Assembly: GCA_029834535.1 (NCBI GenBank)
Contig: JAQMWT010000237.1
Location: forward strand, 1-64,000
Source of the DNA: Chrysophaeum taylorii
Lineage: Eukaryota > Sar > Pelagophyceae > Pelagomonadales > Pelagomonadaceae
Length of the DNA: 64,000 nt
Direction of reading: 5' to 3'
Positions 48,717 to 58,238 of the stretch are shown here, in pieces. Made by a program: the position numbers and the translations under genes. The first letter of the stretch is position 1; each line of letters starts with the position of its first letter. The notes under the pieces are model-generated. The model made no database searches, was not told the origin of the DNA, and saw nothing but the letters and a program-made list of their open reading frames with translations.

Positions 48717-49760
48717 TTAGTTAGATTCGATCGTTGTAATACGAAAGGACACAGGTAATGTGATAGATTTAGGGAATAAACGTCCCATAATATTATAGAG
48801 GAGCACAAAAGCCTTTAGTTCAATAGGAGATCTTATGCAAGCAAGTGGTTTTCTTGAATTAGTCAAGAATCCCAGGCGAAAGTTAGAAATGCCCTCCATT
48901 TCATCTTGACTGGGATGTTCGACTGTTTTGTTAGAGTGCAGACGAAGGAACAGCATAGTTAAGGTTTCAAGCTCAGTCACAGTTAAGCGCACGGATCCTG
49001 TACGACGAAAGATGTTGTAGGTTTTAGGTGTGGACACGAATGGTATGTTGGGAAAGACCTGCGTCCAAGGTTCGTCGACTATTAACTTGCGACTGATGGA
49101 ATTAGCGTGGTCTGCAATGTCCAGAAAGGAAGTGACTCGTTTGTTAGGCCAGGAAAGCAGATCAAGACGGCCGGTGTTATATTTGCGTGCAACGAGGATC
49201 CATCTTTCTCTGGCTTGATAATCTCCACACAGATAGCATGGAAATCGGTCACATATATCCACCGTATAGTGCATCGTTGAGAAGATGAGATTAGCAACTC
49301 GTATATGATCTTCATACGATGCGGAGTGTGGTGGTGTCATTTCCATGAAAAGAACAAGCGGCTTTAAAAGCTCAAGTACACTTAGAGCACTTGGAAACAA
49401 GGAATCATCCATATCACGCTCGAAGGTGGAAATGGATCTCCCATTGATTATGTTGCGATTTGTGCATGGTGATGTCAATTCCACTATATCAGTGTAATAT
49501 CGTGCACGTTCAGCGTCCGATGCTCGATGGAGATATGTCAGAAACTTGGGTAGGGATGGGAAAACTTCGATGGAACTACAGAAACGTCTTCGTAGCATGT
49601 GCGTGAGATTGTCGTCGCTCTCAACAAGAACTTTAACGTTGATGTTGATTTGCAAGTCATTAGAAGCGCAAGCCAAGAATGCAGGAGTGGACATCCCAGA
49701 GCAAAGTAGAGTTACAGTAGGTGTTCGTGAGCTAGGAGACGTAGTTACTGTGTGAAGCAA
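48717..49760 (-). CDS. C5-cytosine DNA methyltransferase-like domain of copia-C1
   Basis: 347 residues. Motif I V-T-L-L-C-S-G-M-S-T-P-A-F (residues 16-28); motif II acidic residue in V-L-V-E-S-D-D (E47); motif IV D-I-V-E-L-T-S-P-C-T-N with the likely catalytic Cys 99; motif VI-like F-M-E-M-T-P-P (138-144); motif VIII G-D-Y-Q-A-R-E-R-W (Q182-R186); IX-like S-V-R-L-T-V-T-E-L-E-T-L (256-267). Motif X is not clear. It aligns with copia-A1 throughout, and the conserved residues are the catalytic ones. It lies between protease and GAG-pre; SINE-S copy 5 separates it from GAG-pre. It was probably a domain of the polyprotein, not a free enzyme. Confidence 0.75.
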   Translation of the reverse strand: MLHTVTTSPSSRTPTVTLLCSGMSTPAFLACASNDLQININVKVLVESDDNLTHMLRRRFCSSIEVFPSLPKFLTYLHRASDAERARYYTDIVELTSPCTNRNIINGRSISTFERDMDDSLFPSALSVLELLKPLVLFMEMTPPHSASYEDHIRVANLIFSTMHYTVDICDRFPCYLCGDYQARERWILVARKYNTGRLDLLSWPNKRVTSFLDIADHANSISRKLIVDEPWTQVFPNIPFVSTPKTYNIFRRTGSVRLTVTELETLTMLFLRLHSNKTVEHPSQDEMEGISNFRLGFLTNSRKPLACIRSPIELKAFVLLYNIMGRLFPKSITLPVSFRITTIESN

Positions 49761-49778
49761 ACGTGTGGTAACCTTGCG

Positions 49779-51650
49779 TCATACGGGAGGTGGGAAATGC
49801 TTGCGTATGTAAGGCAGCTGCGAATGCATTGACTCCAAGATGGTTTTAAGCCATGGGACGTAAATTACGCGTTCCATGAGGGTGGAATATAGTTTAAGCA
49901 TTTCGCGTTGTTCATTAAAAGCACATAGTCTGAACTGTAGTGAGCGAAGTTCCATTTTACGCGCTTTTGCTTGTTGTAGCGAATAAATTGGTAGAGTAGG
50001 CAACAGGTTATTAAGTCTAAACAAAGTAATCTTGACATTATCATCAATTTTACTCTGGATAGATGATTGTCCTTTAAATTCAACTCCATAAAGATGTATA
50101 CCAAGTTTATCTTCTCCCCATTGAGTCATGCTGATGATGTGCAGATCGGGATCGTTATGGTCGTTTTGCTTGGGTAGGAAAAGCGCAACGTCTAGCTTTA
50201 CATATCCCACATTTGGATGCTTTGGGAGAGCGGGAATGACAGTCCTTATAATCATAGCATGTGTGATACTCTGCGTATCCGTAGCAGTCTGGATAGCAGG
50301 TGATAAGGACTCGGGTAGCTTTACGATGTGGATAGGATCAGCATAACGTTTAAAGTTAATTACATGTTGAGAAGCACATGTGTCAGCATATCCTGGCGTA
50401 GTCATTAGCGGCAAATTGTACTCGTTGTACAGTTTAAGCATTGTTGCATAACAGGCATGTGTTGAGCTTTGACCAAACACGTACTGTGTCATGAAACTTT
50501 GCGTTTGTTCGGAAGGCACAACGACGAGTGTAAAACCAGTGTTTAATTTTGGTAGCAACACAGGGGGATCTGTACCATCTTCATTATCTTCATTGGTTAA
50601 ATTACTGGGGAGCTCAGAGTGCGAGGAAGTTTCCCGAGCTTGACGACGAACGATAGCATTCTGAGCTTCAGCATTTACGTGCTGCAATAGCGGCTGAGGG
50701 ATGTTATCGATTTCATCATCTTTAATGGACAGAAAAGTGTGGAACATTTTCTCTGTATCAGCAGTCCCCCTCTGCTCCGCATCACTGGGGGACGCTTCAG
50801 GAGCAGATGTTTCAGCTTGATACTTTTCTTCTGAAACATGAGATTCCTTATCGGCTTCTAAGAGGCTCATTATGGTATTGGACATAGTATCAACTCGAGA
50901 TAAGTAGAGATGAACTTGGGTGGCTTCGTCAGGATCTAAGGACTGTGTCGAAGCTTGAGAAGCGGTTGTCCAGAGGGTGCTCAGTAAGCTTTTCATTTCC
51001 TCCTGTACCATTTTAGAGTCGGTAGAGGGGTTGGGATTCGCTTCCTGTAGTTTACCAAACAGATGGCGAAGACGATCAACTTGATAAGTAGCCCGGTCCA
51101 TAAGAGACATATTAGAGCGTGCATTGCGGTTAGAGGAGGGTGAGTAGACAGGACGATCGAAGCTGGTACCTTTGACGTTATAATTTGAAGGTGGACGATA
51201 GTACGACGTGTCACGAGGTAAAATTGTCGATGCTTTATCTTTTGCATTACGAAGCTTACGAGCGTTGAAGCCAGACTGCCCAGCTACAGTAGCTAACAAC
51301 GAGTAAGCATTGGTTAGAGAGTCGTGGGATTGATGAATAGTATCCATCAATAATACCTTAGGTGGCTTGGTCGCGGTAGTACCAGGGATGTAAGGGATCC
51401 AGGAAGCGGGTTTATCCAAGCGTCGGTTAGAGGAAAACTTTGTTTCATTATATATCTTTAACAAGAACTCCAATAACGGACGATCGTCGTTAGGATCAAC
51501 TAGCTTTAACAATTCAGGATCGTGAATCGAGTTGTTCCCAGAGCGTGTCTCGTAGAGTTTACACCATTCCAATAAAGATTGAGAATAGCGCTCGTGATCC
51601 GAGGGATTAGCATATGGACGGTAGATCTCCTCGTGAGCTTTGAGAGTCAC
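49779..51650 (-). CDS. copia-C1 gag C-terminus and aspartic protease
   Basis: 623 residues. N-terminal part continues gag after a frameshift (H-E-E-I-Y-R-P-Y, aligned with Y-E-E-I-H-R-H-Y of copia-A1). A basic segment (R-N-A-R-S-N-M) and a helical linker follow. Protease: Y-A-D-T-C-A-S-Q-H-V-I with D-T-C at 50376-50384, a T-A-T-D-T-Q-S flap-like segment, V-G-Y-V-K-L-D-V-A-L and I-S-M-T-Q-W. The third triad residue is Cys, as in copia-A1. A CAGAGGGGG word lies at 50766-50774 (complement), coding Q-R-G. Confidence 0.78.
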   Translation of the reverse strand: MTLKAHEEIYRPYANPSDHERYSQSLLEWCKLYETRSGNNSIHDPELLKLVDPNDDRPLLEFLLKIYNETKFSSNRRLDKPASWIPYIPGTTATKPPKVLLMDTIHQSHDSLTNAYSLLATVAGQSGFNARKLRNAKDKASTILPRDTSYYRPPSNYNVKGTSFDRPVYSPSSNRNARSNMSLMDRATYQVDRLRHLFGKLQEANPNPSTDSKMVQEEMKSLLSTLWTTASQASTQSLDPDEATQVHLYLSRVDTMSNTIMSLLEADKESHVSEEKYQAETSAPEASPSDAEQRGTADTEKMFHTFLSIKDDEIDNIPQPLLQHVNAEAQNAIVRRQARETSSHSELPSNLTNEDNEDGTDPPVLLPKLNTGFTLVVVPSEQTQSFMTQYVFGQSSTHACYATMLKLYNEYNLPLMTTPGYADTCASQHVINFKRYADPIHIVKLPESLSPAIQTATDTQSITHAMIIRTVIPALPKHPNVGYVKLDVALFLPKQNDHNDPDLHIISMTQWGEDKLGIHLYGVEFKGQSSIQSKIDDNVKITLFRLNNLLPTLPIYSLQQAKARKMELRSLQFRLCAFNEQREMLKLYSTLMERVIYVPWLKTILESMHSQLPYIRKHFPPPV

Positions 51651-52525
51651 TCGATTATGGAATCATTAAATTGGATTGATGCTTCATCATTATTTAATTG
51701 CTTTGCCTGAGATTGGAAAGCAAGGAGTTGTTCGACAAATACATGGGCATACCAATTAACATTTAAAGACATTCGATTAAACTGAGATTTGAGCTCAGTG
51801 ACATCTGTACAAGACACTGTCTCATAGTAATGGTGAGCTAAAAGCATTACTACACGTAGTTTATTAGGATGTGCAGTAAGTGCATATATCTTCTTTAATT
51901 GAGGCCACATAGCGAGTGCGGGTTTGTCCTGTGATTCCAGATTTAAAAATGTGTACAAGAAACCAGCATAAGTTTCGCAGTGTTTGATCCAGTCGGTATT
52001 AGAGAGACCTTTAAAGGATATGTTAGTTAGAGATGAATCATACACAATTGATTTAGGGAATCGGGTATCTAATAAAGCGAGGACACGTTTAACATCCTCA
52101 TTTAATTCGGGACGAACGAGATTGTATGACTCTTGGTAGTAAAGTCGTTCGAGATTATTACGGACATCAACTGATAGTTGATGTGATGAGTTGACGTGCC
52201 AAGTTTTAAGATGATCAGGCAGGGCATCTTCATCAGGTAAGTTTAAATCGTTTACTTGTTCAGCTTTCCATTGAGCGAAGATGATATCAACTTCTTGTTC
52301 TAGAAGTTGGTTATACTCCGGAGCATTCCGGGTGTAAGCTTCATATGAATCGAAGCAGAATAACGCGTCCACGTATGGCCTTGTCATATGCCTGCGAAGC
52401 ACCTCAATTTGTAAGCTCACCTTGGTTGAGTTGTCTTGGAAACGCAATCCTGCGTTAATTTTATCAACGAGGATTTGTTCTTGTTTGTAGATATCCGTAG
52501 TGGATATTGGTTTTTCTTTTGACAT
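51647..52525 (-). CDS. copia-C1 gag, N-terminal part
   Basis: 292 residues starting at the ATG after ggtcacaacc. K-V-S-L-Q-I, F-D-S-Y-E-A-Y-T-R, F-L-N-L-E-S, D-K-P-A-L-A-M-W-P and N-W-Y-A-H-V-F-V-E match copia-A gag. It overlaps the next frame by four bases (ATGA). Homology shows this is a frameshift in a single ancestral gag and not a natural junction. Confidence 0.8.
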   Translation of the reverse strand: MSKEKPISTTDIYKQEQILVDKINAGLRFQDNSTKVSLQIEVLRRHMTRPYVDALFCFDSYEAYTRNAPEYNQLLEQEVDIIFAQWKAEQVNDLNLPDEDALPDHLKTWHVNSSHQLSVDVRNNLERLYYQESYNLVRPELNEDVKRVLALLDTRFPKSIVYDSSLTNISFKGLSNTDWIKHCETYAGFLYTFLNLESQDKPALAMWPQLKKIYALTAHPNKLRVVMLLAHHYYETVSCTDVTELKSQFNRMSLNVNWYAHVFVEQLLAFQSQAKQLNNDEASIQFNDSIIE

Positions 52526-52956
52526 GGTTGTGACCTATTAAAGAATAGGTTATAGGATTGATAGACATATTCGACACATAAGAATGAAGGGTTTCTCGAG
52601 TGCGGGTTATATGTACAGTACGCTATTTTAAGCGCGGGCTTATTTACAAGACCAAACAAATCAACATGTTATTTAAAAACAAGATGACTTGAGACTGAAG
52701 AATGGATTAATTCTCGAGCAGACAGTCTTTTGTTGGGGAATAGGAGGAAAAACCCGTACAAGTTTCCGCGGCTTGTGTAGGAAAAAATTTTAATTTTATT
52801 GGTTATGCGAGTGCATATGACCAGTGACGGACCCAACTCGGCCACAACCCAAATTAACTGGTGGGCGCATACCGTCACACAGCAAATATGTACAGTAGAC
52901 CACCGCCAAACACATTGTCGCATTGTACTCGTGATCAGGCGTAAATTGATCACTCC
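52526..52956 (-). other. copia-C1 leader, proximal part
   Basis: Non-coding leader collinear with 1760-2313. Its distal 46 bp and the primer site are at 60439-60498, beyond gypsy-2. 52952-52956 (ACTCC) is one target-duplication copy. Confidence 0.7.
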
Positions 52957-53287
52957 TGTGGCGGCAACTCCTGACCGCTAAGGCTTACCCCCCCCTCTCT
53001 CGAGGCTCGATACCCGTTCAACGGGGCACCTTTCCCGATCTTTTTAGTGACATCATACCTCTCTTTTGTGAGAAGCATTCTTGCTGTATTCTTGTAGTTT
53101 CCTTGCTATCATATACCATCTCTCCATATTGTTGAGAGGCTTGGTGAGCGTGAGCAAGGTGTGTGTGGCGAGCTTATCCGACCCCGCGTTCGTGTTTTCC
53201 TCGTTCGGTGAGGTCTAGGACGAGTCGGTGAGTACCCCCTTTGTCACCCGGGGGTCGGGAAGGTTTTTTTTTTTCTGTGCCGCCATA
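52957..53287 (+). repeat. 5' LTR of gypsy-2
   Basis: Starts TGTGGCGGCA and ends TGCCGCCATA, a nearly perfect inverted end. Includes a T run before the end. Few differences from the 3' copy. Confidence 0.92.
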
Positions 53288-53289
53288 CG

Positions 53290-53305
53290 TGGTGGAGTAC
53301 ACGAG
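53290..53305 (+). other. primer-binding site of gypsy-2
   Basis: TGGTGGAGTACACGAG begins two bases after the LTR and has the TGG expected opposite a tRNA CCA end. The tRNA is not identified. The rest of the leader to 53717 has no convincing gene. Confidence 0.6.
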
Positions 53306-53717
53306 ATCGTGCGACTACATCGGTCGCCGACGAGCGAGTGCTGCCGTACGTGTTGTATTACGTGGTCCGGATTTGTACGTGAGCCCTGATCAAGCACACG
53401 GAGTTCCATTGGACCGGTTTGCGTTGAGAATATACGCGAACGTTGTTTGTGTTCGTACGATCCGAGTGACGACGAACACGCGTGCGAGTTGGAAATCGCA
53501 GCGCATTCTCCCGGGAATTGATTTTGGTATAGCTGAACGGTGGAAGCTGTTTACCGAGTGGGATCGCTACCCACGGGCATTTTTGAATTGCCAGCGGATT
53601 GGACTTCCGCGAGTGCTGTTTTTACAGCGACAGATAGCGTTGTTGGAATCAACGTGAATTACTTCGAGTGATCGGATCCGGACGTGTTTCGAATTCTTGA
53701 TCGATATTTGATACAGT

Positions 53718-55448
53718 ATGGAGATAAACGCAGACGTGCGCGAGGAAGAATCTCCTCCAGTTCTTCCCGCCGCCCCTGCGATAGGCCGCGCGGAAGGTGA
53801 ATTAAGAGAGGCCGAGGCAGTCGACGTTGCTGACGTGCCCCCTGATGTGCCTCCGGATACTGCCATTTTTTCGCCGTTGAGTCCAACGACTCCGGATCGT
53901 GGCGAGCGTGTTACTATTGAGCGCGGATCTGCAGCCCGAAGTCGACTTCGTGAAGACCTCGAGCGGAGACGTCGCGAAAATGAACGATTAGCTGAGCTTT
54001 TTGCTCGTGAAAGGGCTGAAGCGAAAGAGGAAGCGGCTCGACGAGAAGTTGATATGCTCAATGATGCATTACAGCAAGAGATTAAGACCTCGAAGACCCT
54101 ACGCGAAGAGGCTGAACGATTTCGTCGTGAACGAGATGAATTGTTAGCCGAACGTGCGCGTCGGGAGAGTAGCCGCGAACGACCCGTGAGTCGACCCGAA
54201 CCGGAATCGCCCGTGAGGCCGCCTGAACCGGAAAGGAACACTGAAACGGGGAATGAACCTCCGCCCCGAGTCGATACGGAGAATGAGGGTAGGGCGGACG
54301 TTGAGAATGAATGTACGAAAATTTTATGGGAATCATCGCGGGGAATATCGCAGACGGTTGCCAACGCCTTCGAAAAGGGCAACTTGAGCCGATCCCATCG
54401 ACCCACTTCCAGTTTGAAGCCTGATAACTTCAAACTCGTCATCGACGGCCGAGACCAACGGCAATTTAATTTGGATTCGGCGGCGATGATGCATACTTTA
54501 GCAGATGACCATTACTCGGTCGAGAAATTACGTTACTTACTACCTGTGCATCTACGGGACACCGTTGCACCAATTTTTGAGGAACACTTGCAGAAATACG
54601 AGGAGCTCTGCGATGAGCTACCACACGGTCCGTCGTTTTACTTGAAATCAGATACTGACGATGAAGAGCATGGAGTCTCGGTTCGTCGTATCCGTCGTCT
54701 TAACAAGACGTATTGCGACAAGATTTTGGATTATTTTAGATCGACTTGCCGACCTCCGCGCACGCAGCAGGAGCTGCTTGACAAGCTGCGGAAGGTCACC
54801 CAGGCTTCAGTTCCGAAGAAGTCTGGGGAGCGGCACGTTCAAACGTATTGTACCAGATTCCAATCTGAAGCCTTGGAGTTTTGTTCCGTGTCCAGCCGCA
54901 CGATGGATGATGTCGATATCCTTGACCAGCTTATCAGTGGATTGACGTCCAAGGAGTTGAGGACCCGTGTGCGGACTATGAGGAGCGGACATCCTGATAG
55001 TTACGTGACTTTTAAGTCGATGGTAGCGCTTATTACGCGGCTCGAGAACGACTTGCGAAAGTTGATGGAGGAGGAGAAGGACCAAGGCCCACCTAATCCG
55101 AAATCGAATAAACCGCCGCGAGGGCGGGGAGGTCGAGCTATGGCCTCCGATCAACAAGCCAAGCAAGATGCGGATAAACCGTTTGGGAATACGGATCCGC
55201 TGATTTTACGAGATCCTTTTTTGTGGGGCAAGAGAACGTGCCCGCACTGTGGGTTCTTCTGGACCACCCATGATGAAGATGAACACGGAAGTCGCGTAGT
55301 TTGCAACCGCGATCCGGATCGTTACTACTGTGCGATGTGGAAGCGAATTCGTAAGCAGAAGAAGCAGCCCATATCGCGGTCCGATTGGGCAAAGCGTCAC
55401 GATGCATCTCATGCGAACGCCACGCACGGATCGGACGGAGCCTTCTAA
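53718..55448 (+). CDS. gypsy-2 gag
   Basis: 576 residues. A long charged coiled coil (about residues 70-150: L-R-E-D-L-E-R-R-R-R-E-N-E-R-L-A-E) precedes a Pro/Glu-rich hinge. The capsid-like part has N-L-D-S-A-A-M-M-H-T-L and F-R-S-T-C-R-P-P-R-T-Q-Q-E-L-L. The C-terminus is basic with a knuckle-like C-P-H-C-G-F-F-W-T-T-H-D-E-D-E-H ... C. The layout coiled coil - capsid - knuckle resembles gypsy-1 gag. It overlaps the pol frame by about 119 bp. Confidence 0.8.
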   Translation: MEINADVREEESPPVLPAAPAIGRAEGELREAEAVDVADVPPDVPPDTAIFSPLSPTTPDRGERVTIERGSAARSRLREDLERRRRENERLAELFARERAEAKEEAARREVDMLNDALQQEIKTSKTLREEAERFRRERDELLAERARRESSRERPVSRPEPESPVRPPEPERNTETGNEPPPRVDTENEGRADVENECTKILWESSRGISQTVANAFEKGNLSRSHRPTSSLKPDNFKLVIDGRDQRQFNLDSAAMMHTLADDHYSVEKLRYLLPVHLRDTVAPIFEEHLQKYEELCDELPHGPSFYLKSDTDDEEHGVSVRRIRRLNKTYCDKILDYFRSTCRPPRTQQELLDKLRKVTQASVPKKSGERHVQTYCTRFQSEALEFCSVSSRTMDDVDILDQLISGLTSKELRTRVRTMRSGHPDSYVTFKSMVALITRLENDLRKLMEEEKDQGPPNPKSNKPPRGRGGRAMASDQQAKQDADKPFGNTDPLILRDPFLWGKRTCPHCGFFWTTHDEDEHGSRVVCNRDPDRYYCAMWKRIRKQKKQPISRSDWAKRHDASHANATHGSDGAF

Positions 55449-57291
55449 TGAAATTCAAACGGCCCTCACCGATCTTGGAACCACAATGGCGACCATGGTG
55501 AGCGAGGTCAGAAGCATCAAGGATACAACGTCGTTTTTTACACGACAGCGAGACGGACGATCACCTTCTAGACGATCGTCACGCCGACATCGAAGCCAGA
55601 GCCCTAATCGAAAAGCCCATACTGCTCAAGACAGCCCGAGTCCTTGCCGTCACCGGAGCTCAAGTCGCAATTCGCGCCGGCGCCGACGTCATCGACATTA
55701 CGATGACGAGTACGACGACGGCAGATATCAGGATAGTTCGGGACATTCAAGCGCATCTTTCGCGTTCCAATCTTTATGCGACGCGCCGCCAATGTCGGGG
55801 GTTGTCTTTTACCCGACGGCGCGCCCTGCCCGAGTCTCCGATGATGTTGCCGATGTCGCTGTGACGAGCAGCCATCGTTTGCAACAGGAGCAACATACCA
55901 CCAACGCTCGGATCGTTCGGTGGCCTTCTACATCGTATGTGGAAGCAATGTCAGATGCTACTTGGGATTCTCCGCACTACTGGGAAGACTCAGATTCGGA
56001 GACTGACGAACCCATGCCGCAGGTTCCAGTGTTCCCCCATTCGTCAATGTGCATGTCTTGCAGGGCAGTTCACGATGATGACGTTAGACCTTTCGAGTTG
56101 ACGTCGGGGACGACGTCTTCTTTTCCTACGGGGCCCCCCGAGACCGTTTTAGCCGTTTTAGCCGATGTTCTAGCCGATACCGCTTTAGTCGCAGCAGAGC
56201 AGACCACAGCGGCGCCGATGGAGGAGAAGTTGACGGGAATGTCCGATTTGATGGACGAGAAACGACGATTACCAGAAGTTCCTATGCTTCCGCTTCCAAC
56301 TGATGCGCCGGGGACGGCTCATGTTTTTTCTGCTGCCCCCCCCCGACAATCAAAAGTGGACGTTCCGCCGGATCCTGAACCTGAACAGGAGCCGAAAGTA
56401 AGGAGCGAGCCGAATGTGCGCGTCGAAGGTGAAAAGATCAATAAGAGCCACCCTGAGGTGAGGTTCAAATACGAAGAAAAGTTCGATGTGCCATGGAAGG
56501 ATGCACCGCGCGATGCGGACGGTGTATCGTTACCGCAGATTCCCGAGCACGTCAAGGACAATGATGCGATGAAAGTCGTAATTCCGACGAAGGAAGAAGT
56601 TGAGAAGGTTGTTCGAGATCTAGGAATTCCCGACAACCCGCATCTGGATGATGATGCGAAGATGATGTTGAGCCATTGCGTGCAATACGCGTGGGCTTTC
56701 TTTGATCCGATTATGAGACCCGTGGACTCGCCACCGGTTTCTCTACGCTTTAAAGACGCAGACCCACGACCGATCAAGATGACGCCTTATAGGTTGACGC
56801 CAGCAAAGCTCGAGTGTCTCAGAAAGCAGATCACTGAGTGGTGTCGCGATGGAGTCATCCGACCGGCGAACTCTCCGTGGGGATTTCCTGTACTGATGCT
56901 GCCTAAGAAGGGAGCCGAGGCCGGGACGTCGAATGCTTTTCGTGCTGCCGTTGACTTGCGTCAGCTCAATGATCAGCTGGTCAATGACAGTTGGCCGAAT
57001 ATTCGGCAAGATGATGCTTTGGCTTTTCTTGCCATGCGCCGTTGGCGGACGTGCATTGATATTCGATGGGGTTATCATAACTTACGTTTGGACGCCGCTG
57101 CTCAGGACGCTGTTACGATGGTTAGTCCACTTGGAGCCCATAGTTTCTTGCGCTTGCCTCTAGGAGTAAAAACAGCAGGAGCTCTCTTTTGTAAGCAGAT
57201 GGCTAGCGATTTGTCCACATGGATGTATAAGGACTTGGTCGCGTTTGTCGACGATATTATGATGGGATCGGATGAATGCTGTGCCATTTAG
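55330..57291 (+). CDS. gypsy-2 pol, linker and reverse transcriptase
   Basis: 653 residues. The first ~400 are an Arg/Ser-rich (S-R-R-S-S-R-R-H-R-S-Q-S) then acidic linker with no D-S/T-G triad and no methyltransferase motif. From F-D-V-P-W-K-D-A-P the RT matches gypsy-1: D-G-V-I-R-P-A-N-S-P-W-G-F, F-R-A-A-V-D-L-R-Q-L-N, R-W-G-Y-H-N-L-R-L, catalytic F-V-D-D-I-M-M-G. The frame stops at 57291 because of a small deletion/frameshift; 57276-58211 continues. Confidence 0.88.
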   Translation: MRCGSEFVSRRSSPYRGPIGQSVTMHLMRTPRTDRTEPSNEIQTALTDLGTTMATMVSEVRSIKDTTSFFTRQRDGRSPSRRSSRRHRSQSPNRKAHTAQDSPSPCRHRSSSRNSRRRRRHRHYDDEYDDGRYQDSSGHSSASFAFQSLCDAPPMSGVVFYPTARPARVSDDVADVAVTSSHRLQQEQHTTNARIVRWPSTSYVEAMSDATWDSPHYWEDSDSETDEPMPQVPVFPHSSMCMSCRAVHDDDVRPFELTSGTTSSFPTGPPETVLAVLADVLADTALVAAEQTTAAPMEEKLTGMSDLMDEKRRLPEVPMLPLPTDAPGTAHVFSAAPPRQSKVDVPPDPEPEQEPKVRSEPNVRVEGEKINKSHPEVRFKYEEKFDVPWKDAPRDADGVSLPQIPEHVKDNDAMKVVIPTKEEVEKVVRDLGIPDNPHLDDDAKMMLSHCVQYAWAFFDPIMRPVDSPPVSLRFKDADPRPIKMTPYRLTPAKLECLRKQITEWCRDGVIRPANSPWGFPVLMLPKKGAEAGTSNAFRAAVDLRQLNDQLVNDSWPNIRQDDALAFLAMRRWRTCIDIRWGYHNLRLDAAAQDAVTMVSPLGAHSFLRLPLGVKTAGALFCKQMASDLSTWMYKDLVAFVDDIMMGSDECCAI

Positions 57292-58211
57292 CGCAGCGAG
57301 GATATAGTGGACGAACTTCCAAGTTCCACCTCCTCAAAGATGAAATCGAGTTTTTGGGACATATTTCGACTCCGGAAGGCTTGAAGCCGAATCCCAAGAC
57401 GTTAGAAGCGTTGCAGCAGATGCCGATTCCCGGTACGTTGCCCAATACGTCCCCGAAGATCCAGATTCGATCTTTCATTGGTATGAGCAACTATTGCCGC
57501 CGATATGTGGAGAATTATTCGAAGATTGTGGAGCCGCTTCGGCGATTGTGTCTTGAAGGCGTTAAGTTTGAGTGGACGCCTGAGTGCCAAAAGGCATGGG
57601 ACACGATCATCGAAGCTTTGGTGGATTCTCGTGGAGTTTATCATCCTGACTACGATCTTCCTTTTCAGATCCGCTCGGATGCTTCCAAGGATGGTCTGGG
57701 TGCGTATCTTTTTCAGCTCGTGGAAATCAAGGACGAAACCGGCAAGGTGACACGAGAGGAACGAGTAATTGAGTATTGGAGCCGAGCTGTGCCGAAAGAG
57801 ATGCGGAACTATGAGCCTCGCCGGCTAGAGCTCCTGGCAGTTATTCTTTCTGTTGAGCATTTCCGCTCTTATATTGAAGGTCACAAGACGATCCTTGAAA
57901 CAGATCATCGCAACTTGACGTTCTTACGAAAGGCGATGCACTCGTCTGGGCAGTTGGCTCGATGGGCGATGCGGCTCGCCAATTTTGATCCTGGATTGGG
58001 TTACAAGCCAGGGAAGTCGCCGGGAATGAGCATCCCTGACTGTCTCTCTCGCAATCCTATAGATCATGTCATCGAGACGGACGAGTTTGGTGAACCCTTG
58101 AACCACGCGTATCTACTGTGCCAAGAACTTCCTCGTTCTGTTGATGAAGGAGTACCTTTACATGGGTGCCATGTCATTCTGTCGTTTGTTACGACTGAGT
58201 TACCTGTGTAG
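57276..58211 (+). CDS. gypsy-2 RT thumb and RNase H
   Basis: F-L-G-H-I-S-T-P-E-G-L, S-F-I-G-M-S-N-Y-C-R-R-Y, then RNase H R-S-D-A-S-K-D-G-L-G-A-Y, R-R-L-E-L-L-A-V, L-E-T-D-H-R-N-L-T-F-L and I-P-D-C-L-S-R-N-P-I-D. The TAG at the end is in phase with the next frame, so it is a nonsense change rather than a true terminus. Confidence 0.88.
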   Translation: MLCHLAQRGYSGRTSKFHLLKDEIEFLGHISTPEGLKPNPKTLEALQQMPIPGTLPNTSPKIQIRSFIGMSNYCRRYVENYSKIVEPLRRLCLEGVKFEWTPECQKAWDTIIEALVDSRGVYHPDYDLPFQIRSDASKDGLGAYLFQLVEIKDETGKVTREERVIEYWSRAVPKEMRNYEPRRLELLAVILSVEHFRSYIEGHKTILETDHRNLTFLRKAMHSSGQLARWAMRLANFDPGLGYKPGKSPGMSIPDCLSRNPIDHVIETDEFGEPLNHAYLLCQELPRSVDEGVPLHGCHVILSFVTTELPV

Positions 58212-58238
58212 GAAGAAGAAGAGGATCTCGATGATCCG

